Origin: Hyaloscypha bicolor E
Taxonomy: Eukaryota; Ascomycota; Leotiomycetes; Helotiales; Hyaloscyphaceae
Length of the DNA stretch: 64,000 nt
Reading direction: 5' to 3'
Assembly: GCF_002865645.1 (NCBI RefSeq)
Contig: NW_020194659.1
Span: forward strand, 190,688-254,687
Every line of letters starts with the position of its first letter. Position 1 is the stretch's first letter. The notes beneath the pieces were generated by a model. That model was not told where the DNA came from and did not search any database. It saw nothing but the letters and a program-made list of their open reading frames with translations. The translations under genes and the position numbers were made by a program. Positions 34,001 through 44,107 of the stretch are shown here, in pieces.

Positions 34001-37000
34001 TTAAGTGTGGACGGGTGTAGAAACGTGGCGGTTGTTCCAGTTAGATCCATATCCTCCTCTGCCGCCCCGATTACCACGTCCTGAGGAATTTGGACTGGAG
34101 GAAACGGAAACAGTCTCGAGACTCGGAGACGCGAAGCCGCTCGATGCATCTCTACCTCTGCCACCCCTAGGATGAGAAGATGAAGCATGTCGTGGTGTTG
34201 TACCTCGGGAACCACCTCGGTTTCGGGGGTTGCTTCTCTGGCGAGCAACAGCCATGGTAACGGTAGTCGTGTAGTCATGACCAGGGATCTTGATGTGAAG
34301 AGAAGTGCTATTGTTTGAGATCTGCTGCGGGAATTGCAACGGCTCAATGCTGGTGACCTCGGAGATGACAAACTTTCGCGGCATAGGTTTTGGAGGAGGG
34401 GCCAATTGCCAAGCCGATGCAGGTGCTGTGTGTGGAACCTTGATGACTGGCAAGGAACCCATCTCCTGCTCCTCGAAGCATTCCTCAGCAGCTGGCTTCG
34501 ACTCAACTGTTCCATCATCAGTTGCGTCCGAGCCACGAGATGGCAATGATACGGTTGCGGAGTATTGTTGGTTGGGAAGCTCAAGGGCATTCTTGCTAGA
34601 AGAGTCTACTGCGAAAGCATGCGACTTCGGTGGGGAGTTCTTGCGACCAATCAACGAGTTGATCCTATCCTGCCAATTTGCAGGAGCCGGCTCTTGACGG
34701 CGAGCATCTTGGTATTGATGGGTGTAGTTCTGATGCCCTCCATAACCAGTATTGTGATTAGCAGTTGGCTGAACGGAAGGGCTATGGACTGCTGCCGCGA
34801 ATGATGCTGGCTTCGGGGGACCAATTGGGGCTAGAACGGTAGGTGGTGGCAGCTTGACGACAGGCGCAGGACGAGGAAGGGAGACATGAGGGTGTGCGCT
34901 ATCACCATCGTAGGCAGGGTGGCCATCCATGGTAGGCGGGGGTGGGGATGGAGATCCTGGTCTATCGAAAGATTGCTCCTCCAATCGAACATCTCTGTTT
35001 GGGAAGAATCGCGAGCCTCGAGCAGGGGGAGGTGCGTTGATGTTAGAAGCTGATCTCCAACCATCATTGAATGGTTGCTGGTTACCAACAGAGTCCAAAT
35101 GATGACGGGGTACAGTGTTTTGTTCCTCAAACATGCCTCGAGTCGTTGCTTCTTCCTGGTTCTTGCCATGGACGGCAGTATGGCTGGCTTGAACCTTGCT
35201 TCGTGTACCGTCCTCGTTGATCGTCACCTGGCGCCAAGTATCCTTGATGACTGGGCCTCGAATCTCGGGAGCAACACCTTGTGCTTCCAGTTCGCGCTTC
35301 CTGGCATCCTCGAGCTCTTGCTGGCGATGGAGTGCCGCATCCTCTTCGGCCAATCTCTCCGGAAGACTACCCCAGCCGGACTTGGCAACTGCCGCTTGAT
35401 TTGCAGCTTGTTGGTTCGAGATGGCCGGTTGTCTGTTCGGGGGACCGATCGGCGCAGGTCGCGAGCCATAAGGTTCACCACTCCGTCCTTGCTGGAATTG
35501 GCCATTGCGGTTCGAATTCGGTGGCCCGATGGGGTTTGGACGCATTGATTGATGCATATCGGGCACTCTGCTCAACTCCGGGTTGAAGGTGCCGTTGCCA
35601 AGAGTTCTGTCGTTCGTAGGTGGACCCCAAACGTTTTTGGAGGTTTGATGGGAAGGAGCTGGAGCCCAGGGCTTGAATCTGTCCGATGTGGAAGGTGCCT
35701 CAGTCTGCCATGTTTGCGAAGGACGGTTGTTTTCGTGAGAGGATCGGTTGTCTTGGAGAGAGCGGCTGTCTTGCGAAGTCGGAGGAATTGTAGATGGCGA
35801 CTTATTTTGATGAATTCCGTTTGTGCGATTTTCTTCGCTTGTGGAAGCCTTGTCATTGATCTTTCCATCAAGTGAATTCGGCACCTTGGGCTGGCTGGTT
35901 GCGTCCGGTGTCACCTTTGAAGCAGCACCACCTTCAGGCACCACCGCCTCAGTTTGCGTCGGTGCAGCACCGGTTGCCTCTCGAGTCTGGATCTGTGTTG
36001 GGGCGACGTTGGCTTCTTGAGGAGATGACTTCTTCTTGGTCTCTGGCGGGGGACCCATGGCTTCAAGCTTGATGCGGATTCGTTCCTTTCTCGCGGCTTC
36101 CTCCTTTGCCTCTTCTTCTTGTCTTCGCTTAATGGCAAGTTCACGGGTTTGTCGCATGATTTTCTTCTGCACCTCGAGAGGATCTTCGTAAACCGTGCTA
36201 GTGGGCTGGCTTTGATTGTCCGTAGACGCTGATGCCGGTGGCACCATCTGTCCGTGCATGGACTGTGGTGAAGGGTGGCTAATGACAGGTGAGGCACGGG
36301 ATTGCCACTGTTGATTTTGGTAGCCTCGCTGTCCTGGGAGATTTTGTCCCGAAGGCGAATAATTTCGTGGTGACGAAGGGGCATCACTGACTGCTGCCAA
36401 TGATCCTCTTCGTACATTCAACATCTCATGAGGAGGTGGCATATCACGACCCCTGCTCATCCGTCTGACAAAATTGCCACTCCCTCCACTGACATTGGAA
36501 GAAGTACGACGTCGTCCATATGCTCCATCTTGACCGCTGGCCCGATGTGTCTGGAACGCTGCAGACGGCTCCGCCGGACCATCTCCTTGAGAAGGTCTCT
36601 GTAAGACTGCAGGCTGCTGACCACGGGCATCATTGCGCATGGATCCTCTGCGATTGTCATTAACAGGCTCATATCTTCCAGACTGCGAGTTGTACAGCTC
36701 TCGACTGGTGTTTGCCCCCTCTCTCCATGACCGACTGAAATCATCTGCTGCAATTTCCTTTGCCGGTGGTGGTGGCATTCCATGAAATCCATGGGGGTCT
36801 CTCTGGTTGAATCGGCTTTGTTGCTGTTGATTCTGAGGAATATCGATTGCAATGGGTGCTGCCTTATCCACAGGTGGTAAAGGAGCCCATGGTGATTTCA
36901 CTGGGGTCGGAGGACCTGGAGGCTTCGCAACCAACGTTGGCTTCTCACTCGCACCCTTCAAGACTAATCCGGCTCTACCACCAAATCCGCTAGGCTTCAC

Positions 37001-37973
37001 AGTTGGGGAAGCTGAAGCTTGTGTAGGTGCTGGAGATTTTGGCTTCGCGGTCTCCACAGCTTTTGCATCCTTCAGTGTAGCCGGAACCGGTTCAGGCGAT
37101 GGCGCGGGTGCCTCATCAGCCTGTGGGAGTGTAATCTTTGTTCCATCAGTCCACTCAATCGATTCTGGAGCCCAATCATCATCGTCGTCATCAATATCTG
37201 CCCAGTTGGCCTGCTTGCCCGGATCATCGGATTGGAGTCTCGTAGCCAAATGAATTCCATAGCGCTGCTTCAGTTCTTCATCGGTGAATCGCTTGGGTTC
37301 TGGTGGTGGGGCCGCTGGGGAGAATTAGCATCATGGTTATACCAAATGTTTGATGCAACGTACGTCTGTTCTTGTTCCACACAGCATTCGCATCAGGTGC
37401 CGCGCCAGGCTTTCCACCATTCGCCGCAGTTGAAGCCCGAGGAGCTGAATCGCGAAGACCGCTTCCAGACTTTGCAACTAATCGTGGCCTCGCTGCCGTG
37501 CTTGAAGCTCCAGGCTGAGTTGCCGCAGCCGTGGCTGCTTTGTCTCCGAGCTTCGAAGGCGCCGCAGGAGTCGCACCCTTTGCCGCCAGGAAGGTCTTAT
37601 TGACTGAGACGGGCTTGAAAGAGGTAGGCTTCTTCACGGCTGATGCAGTTCGCACATGGCCCTTCTCGTCGCCTGCAGTTTTCGAGGTCTCCGCTTTCGA
37701 AGCCTCAGTATCCGATCCTCCACTAACACTGACCTCCGCGGAGTTGACGATCGACTCGACATTCTCTGTATCTGGCTTGAGTTCATCTTTATCGGCGCTT
37801 CCGTTTACGAGAGGTGCGTCGGAGGGGACATCTTGGCTCGCGATTTCAGTTAGGTTCTAGGCGCAAATCAGCAAGTTGCTCAGCTATCCAAATGAGGCAT
37901 TTGCACGAACCAGCTCATGATCAGGTGTTATACTAAACGTCGCAATAGGTTCGGAGGTGGCTTCAGTTGCCAT
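34001..37973 (-). CDS. Large low-complexity protein with C-terminal RGG repeats, likely RNA-associated
   Basis: Three exons (37973-37911, 37856-37364, 37314-34001) give 1,289 aa. Intron 1 is 54 nt (GTTCGT..CCTAG) and intron 2 is 49 nt (GTACGT, GCTAAT branch, CCCCAG), and phases agree. The start MATEATSEPIATF is chosen because only this upstream exon joins the open frame without a stop. A folded-looking conserved patch, FTDEELKQRYGIHLATRLQ then NWADIDDDDDDWAPESIEW, lies near residues 195-245. The rest is Pro/Gln/Ser/Asn-rich, with a Lys/Glu-rich predicted coiled-coil (EVQKKIMRQTRELAIKRRQ, roughly mid-protein) and an Arg-Gly tail (GGRGRD, GRGNRGGRGGYG). RGG tails usually bind RNA. I do not recognise a named orthologue, and the role in mRNA regulation is inference. 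Confidence 0.85.
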
Positions 37974-38998
37974 CATACGTCTTCAGAGTTGTTTGTGGGT
38001 GGTTCGAGGGGCTGCGCATGCGATGACCCGTCTTCGATGACTGCGAGCTTGAACGTGGCACTTGGGGGGTATCAAAGGGTGACGAGAGAGCAAGAGGTCG
38101 CTGTATTGGATACGCGACAGGACTCTAGATGGCGGAGCTCCTGTGATGGCGGAGAGGGGAAGGATGTCGTGGTGTTTCGAGGTCGTGAGTCTGATTGACG
38201 AGGTCAAAATCATCAACCAGAGTACAGAGCCCAATCAGGCTTAGTTCGAGTCCGGCGACCTCAGGCGGTGCCTTCCAGGGGGAGATCAACAGCCACTTGG
38301 ATTTGCCATATTAATATTGAGAAAGCCCGAAAACGTCAGGATATCTTTATATTGTGAGGCTACCATAAAAGGTAATCATCATTTTCAGAACAATACTTGG
38401 AGCTTGCTGTTTTTTACAAGTTTCTAAGTCCCATGATGTGAAAGACAGGGGTATATTCACAAGGCCAAGGACATGTCAGCAAATCTGGATGGAGACTTTC
38501 TATCGAGGGCTTAGATCTGCCCATCCTGCTTCCCTCGAGGGAGAAAAAGTGGTTTTTGTGTCACGCTACGCGAGTCATACAGTACGTCGTCATCCAGTCT
38601 CTGACACATAGATGAGTTGTTGAAATATGCCATAAGCAGCCACAATCCTCAGGCTGCTTCTCTCTCTGGGTCACTTCGACGATGTACCATAGGTCCATTG
38701 TTACCTTCTCAAATCTTGTTTTATTTCTTCGTAATCAACTGCCGAGGTCAAAGGATAGGCATCCTTGAGTTCCGTCCAAAATATCAAAGTGATATCCAGA
38801 ATTCCGATTTCGAGCCAGGGATTTCTGGGCTTACCAGATGCTTAGCTTCCAGTCTACTGACCCAACGCCTCACAACATGAAAGCTTGCAAGGAACCTCGG
38901 TCGACAAATGGACTGGTATTCTTCTATGCCTTATTTACACACCCCTCTTCGTATAAGAGCCTCATCTCCCTACTGTTCCAGCACCGACCCATGACCAT
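37974..38998. other. Intergenic between the RGG-protein gene and ATP17
   Basis: Both neighbours are on the - strand, so this holds the RGG-gene promoter (37974-38300) and the ATP17 3' flank. No further gene is supported; short frames are chance. Confidence 0.55.
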
Positions 38999-39576
38999 CT
39001 AATGAGCATTGTTCTTGTGGTGGCCTACAAATATTAGCTTCATCCCTGTAAACCCCAGCATCCAAACTTACGAAGATGGAAGTAGTAGTTCTGAGCATAA
39101 CCAATGCCAACTAGGAACACAATAGCATGAATGATAGCTGTCCTTCAATCAGCAACCAGTCCTTTCTTACTTTGCATAAGGGCAAAACGTACGTGCTCCA
39201 GAAGGGTTCTTCCCAAAGTATCGAGCTTGGTATCTTCCGAGGAGACCTTTGGGCTTGACTGCTGGTGCGGCACCTCGAGGAAGCTTTTCGTAAAAGCTGA
39301 CTACGCGTTGCATGCGGGCAGCATCTTGAGCAGCACCGATTCCCTATTTCCCATCAGATGTGTTCTTCTGCATGTGTCGTCGCTCGGCTATCGCGGTTTG
39401 CGCAGAGGATCGTTGGGGCTTCAATTGGGAATGTTGTTGGAGGTTGAGAACTTACAGTTGGTGAGGCCACCTGTCATTCAGTTAGCAGATAGATCCAAGG
39501 TGACTCCAGGAGCTGGAAGAGGACATACCTTGGGTGGAATGAGGGTCGAGAGCGCCCGGCGAGTGACGAAGCTCAT
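38999..39576 (-). CDS. ATP17: Mitochondrial F1Fo ATP synthase subunit f
   Basis: Five exons give 101 aa, the usual fungal length: 39576-39529, 39470-39456, 39343-39193, 39137-39072 and 39024-38999. The product begins MSFVTRRALSTLIPPK, continues VASPT, GIGAAQDAARMQRVVSFYEKLPRG and GLLGRYQARYFGKNPSG, then has one transmembrane helix (IIHAIVFLVGIGYAQNYYF) and ends with RHHKNNAH, matching fungal ATP17 throughout. Subunit f sits in the inner-membrane Fo sector and helps hold the dimer-forming peripheral part. Introns are 58, 112, 55 and 47 nt with canonical ends. Exon 2 is only 15 nt. It is transcribed away from NDUFS4 across a 274-bp shared gap. Confidence 0.96.
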
Positions 39577-39850
39577 CTTGATAACTACAGGTTCACGTCA
39601 GACCAATTGATCTTCCCACTACTTCTATACTAGAAGCCTCCTCAATCAATGGAGTTCAATACCTCAATCGAGTGTCGTGATGAATGTGTGAGGGGAAAGT
39701 TGCGATCCGATGTCTTCGGAAGGTTGTTGAAGGTCGGAAAAGCTCCCTTTGCGCTAGAGAGATCGCTGACTAATAACTTCAAACCTCAAGCTCCGCAACA
39801 ACGATAGACTACAACACTTCACAGCGACTTCCACAGGAGCGCAGCCCACA
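39577..39850. promoter_or_regulatory. Shared bidirectional promoter of ATP17 and NDUFS4
   Basis: Only 274 bp separate the two ATG codons, so both 5' UTRs and promoters must overlap here. A CCAAT pentamer lies at 39603-39607 (GACCAATTGA). CCAAT binding by the HAP complex is known to control respiratory genes in fungi, but this site is close to the ATP17 ATG and is only a candidate. No TATA box is evident. Confidence 0.7.
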
Positions 39851-40598
39851 ATGTCGCTCCTACGACCATCAATGGCAGGCCGACTGCTCCGAGCAGGCGC
39901 GCCATTTACAAGACGAGTTGTCCCAGGCACGGTACGATTCGAGAGCACAGCTTTGGGCACACCACTCACCTCCTCTGATACTGCGTCCGGAGCGGGGATT
40001 GCGAAGACAGGAGGGGAGAAGGAGGTGCAAGTGCGACATAATCAACCTGATTATACGGCGGAGGTTGATCAGGCGTCATCGTAAGCCGAGCTCTCAATGG
40101 CAGCTGTGAATCAAGCTAATTGGATCAGAACATTCTCCCCCATCCCGAAACGAGTAATGAATGGAAGTGAAGAAGGGGATGTCCTGCCTGCTGCTGTGTT
40201 GTCCGGTGCTCCGATTGAACTCGAAGCTCGAACTGTCCGGTATGAGGAATCTACGTTAATAAAGAAGGGCAAAATCTAACCAAAGCAGCATCTACCGACC
40301 TGCAAAGACAGCAACTCAATCCGGCGACTGGCACGGCCACCACTGGCGCATGGACTGGGACATCCTCTCCAAAGGCCATCGATGGGAGAATCCTTTAATG
40401 GGCTGGCAATCCTCGGCCGATTTCATGCAAGGCACACATCTCAGCTTCAAGAGTAAGGAGGACGCCATCAAGTTTGCAGAGAAACAGGGATACGAATACT
40501 TTGTGCAGGAGCCGAACAGGAGGAAGATTATCCCGAAGGCGTATGCGAATAATTTTCTGTGGAGTGATAAGAAGTTGAAGCATATCCGGACGAAGTAG
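39851..40598 (+). CDS. NADH:ubiquinone oxidoreductase (complex I) NDUFS4-type 21-kDa subunit
   Basis: Three exons (39851-40080, 40129-40239, 40289-40598) give 216 aa. Introns of 48 and 49 nt have GTAAGC and GTATGA donors, CTAAT/CTAAC branches and CAG acceptors. The N-terminus MSLLRPSMAGRLLRAG is Arg-rich without acidic residues, a mitochondrial presequence. The C-terminal half holds the family signature: IYRPAKTATQSG, DWHGHHWRMDWDI, RWENPLMGWQSSAD, SFKSKEDAIKFAEKQGYEY, then a Lys-rich tail. It is an accessory subunit at the peripheral arm, important for complex I assembly and stability. No internal defects are seen. It is divergent from ATP17, another oxidative phosphorylation gene. Confidence 0.95.
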
Positions 40599-41127
40599 AA
40601 GGAGGGGTTGAGTTTGTACATATTTGGGAGTTAATGTCCATCGAAGATGCATAAGAGAGCCCTGGAGAGATATATGAATATGGCTCAGATCACAGTTTAT
40701 GTTAGGCCAAGTGGCCACCCCAAAATCATATAGCACGCTGAAGATCATAGAGCTTGACAGCAGATACTGCTCCAGACCTGTACTCCGGGGCTTTTGTTAC
40801 GAGTGTTCCCCAGAACATTTGGGGCCATTCCTCGAGACAAGGATCTGGGTTCGATGAGAGATCATGGAGCCTATCATCAACTCCGTAGCTACAAGTCCTG
40901 GGCTGTAAGGCTTGGCGCGTCAAACGCCACTCTGTTGTGCCACGTGCCAGGCTGCCTTCCAGCCATACTCACACTATCCCTCACCACATTGCTGCCTAAT
41001 AACACGGTCGACAGTTCTCACGAACCTTTAAAAACCATTCATTCCATCTTTCCCTCACCTGAAGTGACAAATTTCATCCCTTTCATCATCTCTCAAATCC
41101 CCCCTTCGACCAAGCACACCTTGCAGA
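40599..41127. other. Intergenic, 3' of NDUFS4 and promoter of the F-box-like gene
   Basis: No gene is supported. Pyrimidine-rich CT stretches precede the ATG at 41128, as is common in fungal promoters. Confidence 0.5.
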
Positions 41128-41919
41128 ATGTCTTCATCAGCCACCCAATCCCCTCCCTCATACTTAACAACTCTCCCCGGTGAACTCCGCAATCAAATCT
41201 TTACCCTCTGCATAAATCGCGCTCTAAATCACCATCTCTTCCACCCCTTGACACTCGCCAGCTCCCCCTTCACAACCTCCGTCTACTCTCCAACCGCAAA
41301 AACAGGACATCTCAAACTCTCCAACATCGGGCCTCTTCCCCTCCTCTTCACCAACAAGCAGATCTTTGCCGAAGTGTCCTCATTGCTTTACGGTAGAGTC
41401 GAACACGTATCCATTGATGAACAGGTTGGAGTGTGGTTAGATGACGATGCTTCGTCGCGGTGGGAGTTCGCGTACTCACTTCTGCAAGGAAGGGCCGATT
41501 TAATGAAGGTAGTTAAGAGCGTCGAAATCACGCTCCCTCGAACGCCCCGCCCCTTTCTGCTTGCTGCCTACGCCTCTATGACCCGCACCCCGCTTCCCAA
41601 AAACACAACCCTCGAAAGCAGCGCCCTGGCAATTCTTCCCGGACTAGAAACATTTCTAGTGCAGTTCGAGAACCTGGAACGCGTGAAGATTGTGCTGGTT
41701 GCTGAATCCACGGATCAGATTCCTGTTTATGAGGAGTTCAGGGGGTTGTGGAAGTTATTCGGGGAGAGATTGAAGGTGGAGTGCAAGACAAGAATGGAGA
41801 TAGGACCGCCTAACCGGCAAGTTGCGCCGCTAGCCATCATTCATGGGCACCGGCAGAAGTGGCAAGATGGGTGGATGAGGTATGTCCGAGGACTTAAAGA
41901 GAGGGTGGTTGAAGAGTAG
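41128..41919 (+). CDS. F-box-like fungal protein of unknown target
   Basis: This is an intronless 263-aa frame. It opens with a Ser/Pro-rich leader, then YLTTLPGELRNQIFTLC, the F-box-like L-P-x-E-L-R-N-x-I motif common in large fungal families. The middle has LPLLFTNKQIFAEVSSLLYGR, typical of the region after such motifs, where family members usually carry NRQIYxE. No other domain is recognisable. F-box proteins normally join an SCF ubiquitin ligase to a substrate, but many of these fungal proteins are uncharacterised and the role here is inferred from the motif only. A broken gene with a similar motif follows 160 bp downstream. Confidence 0.75.
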   Translation: MSSSATQSPPSYLTTLPGELRNQIFTLCINRALNHHLFHPLTLASSPFTTSVYSPTAKTGHLKLSNIGPLPLLFTNKQIFAEVSSLLYGRVEHVSIDEQVGVWLDDDASSRWEFAYSLLQGRADLMKVVKSVEITLPRTPRPFLLAAYASMTRTPLPKNTTLESSALAILPGLETFLVQFENLERVKIVLVAESTDQIPVYEEFRGLWKLFGERLKVECKTRMEIGPPNRQVAPLAIIHGHRQKWQDGWMRYVRGLKERVVEE

Positions 41920-42077
41920 GAAAGGAGGGAAGAACGTATGGTAGCGGCGCGAACTTGGCGTCATGTCCGCACTCTGCTTGAGAGTGTTCTTGAACACTCG
42001 GAACATGTTGAACTTCGTCTCATTTCAGTTTCCTCGCCCGGGTCTCCACGAATAGAGAAAATCTTTATATAACGGCA

Positions 42078-42925
42078 ATGCGGACAGAGTTTCAGAGGGA
42101 AGTTATAATCTTCCGTTTCGCGCCTTCCCCTTGGAACTTCGCACCCAGATCCGGGATTACTTTATCCAAGACGCCGACAAAGTAGCAGAGATCATCACAC
42201 ACCCAGGATTCGACAGAATGATCTCACCCGCGAAATGCCCTTGCTACCTCCCTATGCGATACGCTTTCCGCGACACCGGCCTCCTCATTATTGGTATTAC
42301 TCCGAAGGATATCCCGGGCTTAATCTGGGCCAACACACAAAACTCTCCAGGGAGGTTCTGGGATGATAAAGGACAGAATGTGTTTAACTTATTGGGAGTT
42401 GCATTTTTGGGATCTGGCGAACTTGATAAAATTGCCGGGGGTTAGGAGAAGAGCAACGAGGATGGAGCTATTGATTGGGAGAGAGGGTATTCTAGGTGGA
42501 GCGAACAGGGTGCCGCTGAATATTTGGGCAATGTGATGTGGTATCTCGATGGATTTCAGGCAGGGATGGGGTGCTTTGTTAATCTTGGCGAAGCGGCTTT
42601 GGGTTTATTGGTGAATGAAGATCAAAGGATGGAGAGGCTTGCTGCTCTTCTTGAGAGTTCAGAATTAAAGAGCGCAGTCGAGAACTATAATGATCGTGGT
42701 CGGCTGACCGAGCAAGTTCTTGCAGTGCTCGGTACGATTTCCCAGAGTTCGAAATTAAATGGCTTGGTCAAGTATTGTGGCGAGTCGGTAAGGTGTCGGA
42801 TGAATTGGACTTTGGAATGTGTTGAGGTTCCCGGGGATTGTAGACGGGAAGGTTTAATAGGAAAGGAGCAAGGAGAATGCAAAAAGTGGGAGACATTATC
42901 GCAGCCTTCAATAAACATAAATTAA
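42078..42925 (+). pseudogene. Broken F-box-like gene
   Basis: From about 42080 to 42925 one frame reads through YNLPFRAFPLELRTQIRDYFI, an F-box-like start, to WDDKGQNVFNLLGVAFLG. It hits TAG at 42443-42445, then continues in the same frame for 160 codons (EKSNEDGAIDWERGYSRW ... SQPSININ). The frame has no Met at its start. An ATG at 42078 would need a small frameshift near 42100. Both halves have coding-like composition, so I read this as one gene with one nonsense change and a damaged start rather than two genes. No TE insertion explains the breaks. A short undetected intron around the TAG is the alternative. Confidence 0.65.
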
Positions 42926-43263
42926 GCAAGACAATAGATTTATGTAAACTAGGCCCGATTAGAAAGACTAAGGGACTGAGAAGAATATAGAGATCCCATG
43001 ACTTTATGGAGAAGTTTGCTTTAACTCAAAAGAGGAAATGCTTTGAAGGCCCAGACTCAGCACGTGACATGTCTCCGTAACTGGATCTTAACCCTCTCAA
43101 TTATGGTCTATCTACCGGCTATGTTTAGCTTGAGTTCCACTTGTTGAATCCCCCTTCCCAAACACCAGTTGCAGGGGTATATAAAAGATCCTCCAATGAG
43201 GAATCTGACCCAACCATTAACGCCCCCCGGTCCCCCCAATTATCTCCCCTGTCCAACGAAATC
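42926..43263. other. Intergenic
   Basis: This is the 3' flank shared by the F-box-like pseudogene (+) and the GPI-protein gene (-). A + strand open frame at 43169-43444 runs antisense to the GPI-protein exon and is rejected. Confidence 0.5.
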
Positions 43264-44107
43264 TCAAAGACACAGCATGACCAACGCAGCTAAACTAGCA
43301 GCGGCCAAGCTGTACAACTGTGTCCCTGCAGACAGAGTAGCTGCGCCAGTGAAGGTGATTGGCGCAATAGTGGTAGCGTTTTGTTGCGTGAGAAGCGTTG
43401 ACGTCGCTTGGCTGACAGAGGAGGTGCTGGTGCTGGTGAAGTAAGTCTGAGTGATTGCTAGAGGAGTCGAAGCCGGAGGAGTGTAAACTTGGGTTGTTCC
43501 TGCCCCAAATGTCTCAGTGCTGAAAGAGATGTTGATGATGGTAGTCTGGATATCAAGTCAGTAAAGAATAATGGTGCTGTATGAACAGGAAATTTACGTA
43601 TCCACCGCTCTCGGCACTCTCAGTGCGGGTATATGTCATAGTGTGCGTCTTACAGTCTTTGGACTTAGTTGAGTGCGACTTAGCGCTGTGCGTCTCTTGG
43701 CTGTAGGAAGCGTGAGTGCCGACGAGGTAGCTGTGTGTTTTGTAGGCTTTGGTTTCCTTGCTGTAGTTTTCGTGGGTCTTGGTTGCTTTGTACCCTTCCG
43801 AATGTGTTTTTGTTTCGTGAGATACAGACTTGGTGTACGACTTCACTTCGTATGGTTTCGATTTATAGGAGTCTTTCGATTTCGACTCGTACGAGTCTTT
43901 TGACTTGGAGTCGTATGAGTTGCTTGGCTTCGAGTAGCTGTTGCCTCCGTATGATGGTGAGTCTCCTGACGACGAGTTTTCAGAAGATCCAGATTTGTCT
44001 CCGGAAGAGTAGGAATTGTCGCCAGATGAACTGTAATCCGAGCTTCCTGGGAGAGCTGCAACTGAAGAGGCAAGCGCTGCCAAAACGAGAATAAGTGCAG
44101 AACGCAT
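43264..44107 (-). CDS. GPI-anchored Ser/Lys/Tyr-rich cell-surface protein
   Basis: Two exons (44107-43598 and 43545-43264) with a 52-nt intron (GTAAAT donor, TCCAG acceptor, phase 0) give 263 aa. The start MRSALILVLAALASSVAALP is a clear signal peptide. Residues about 25-100 are Ser/Gly/Tyr/Lys-rich with YxSKSKDSYESKSKD-type repeats. Residues 100-165 carry repeated THE/KTH/SKETK motifs, a two-Cys-poor segment CKTHTMTYTRTES, then a Thr/Ser-rich stalk. The C-terminus FTGAATLSAGTQ followed by a hydrophobic YSLAAASLAALVMLCL fits a GPI-attachment signal. It likely sits in the plasma membrane or wall. The repeats suggest structural or adhesive function, but there is no enzymatic domain. It resembles many fast-evolving fungal wall proteins. 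Confidence 0.85.

Noticed and set aside
36852..37253. 133-codon + strand open frame and several neighbours in 34.3-37.9 kb
   Set aside because: They mirror the low-complexity RGG-protein exons; no domain or splice support of their own.
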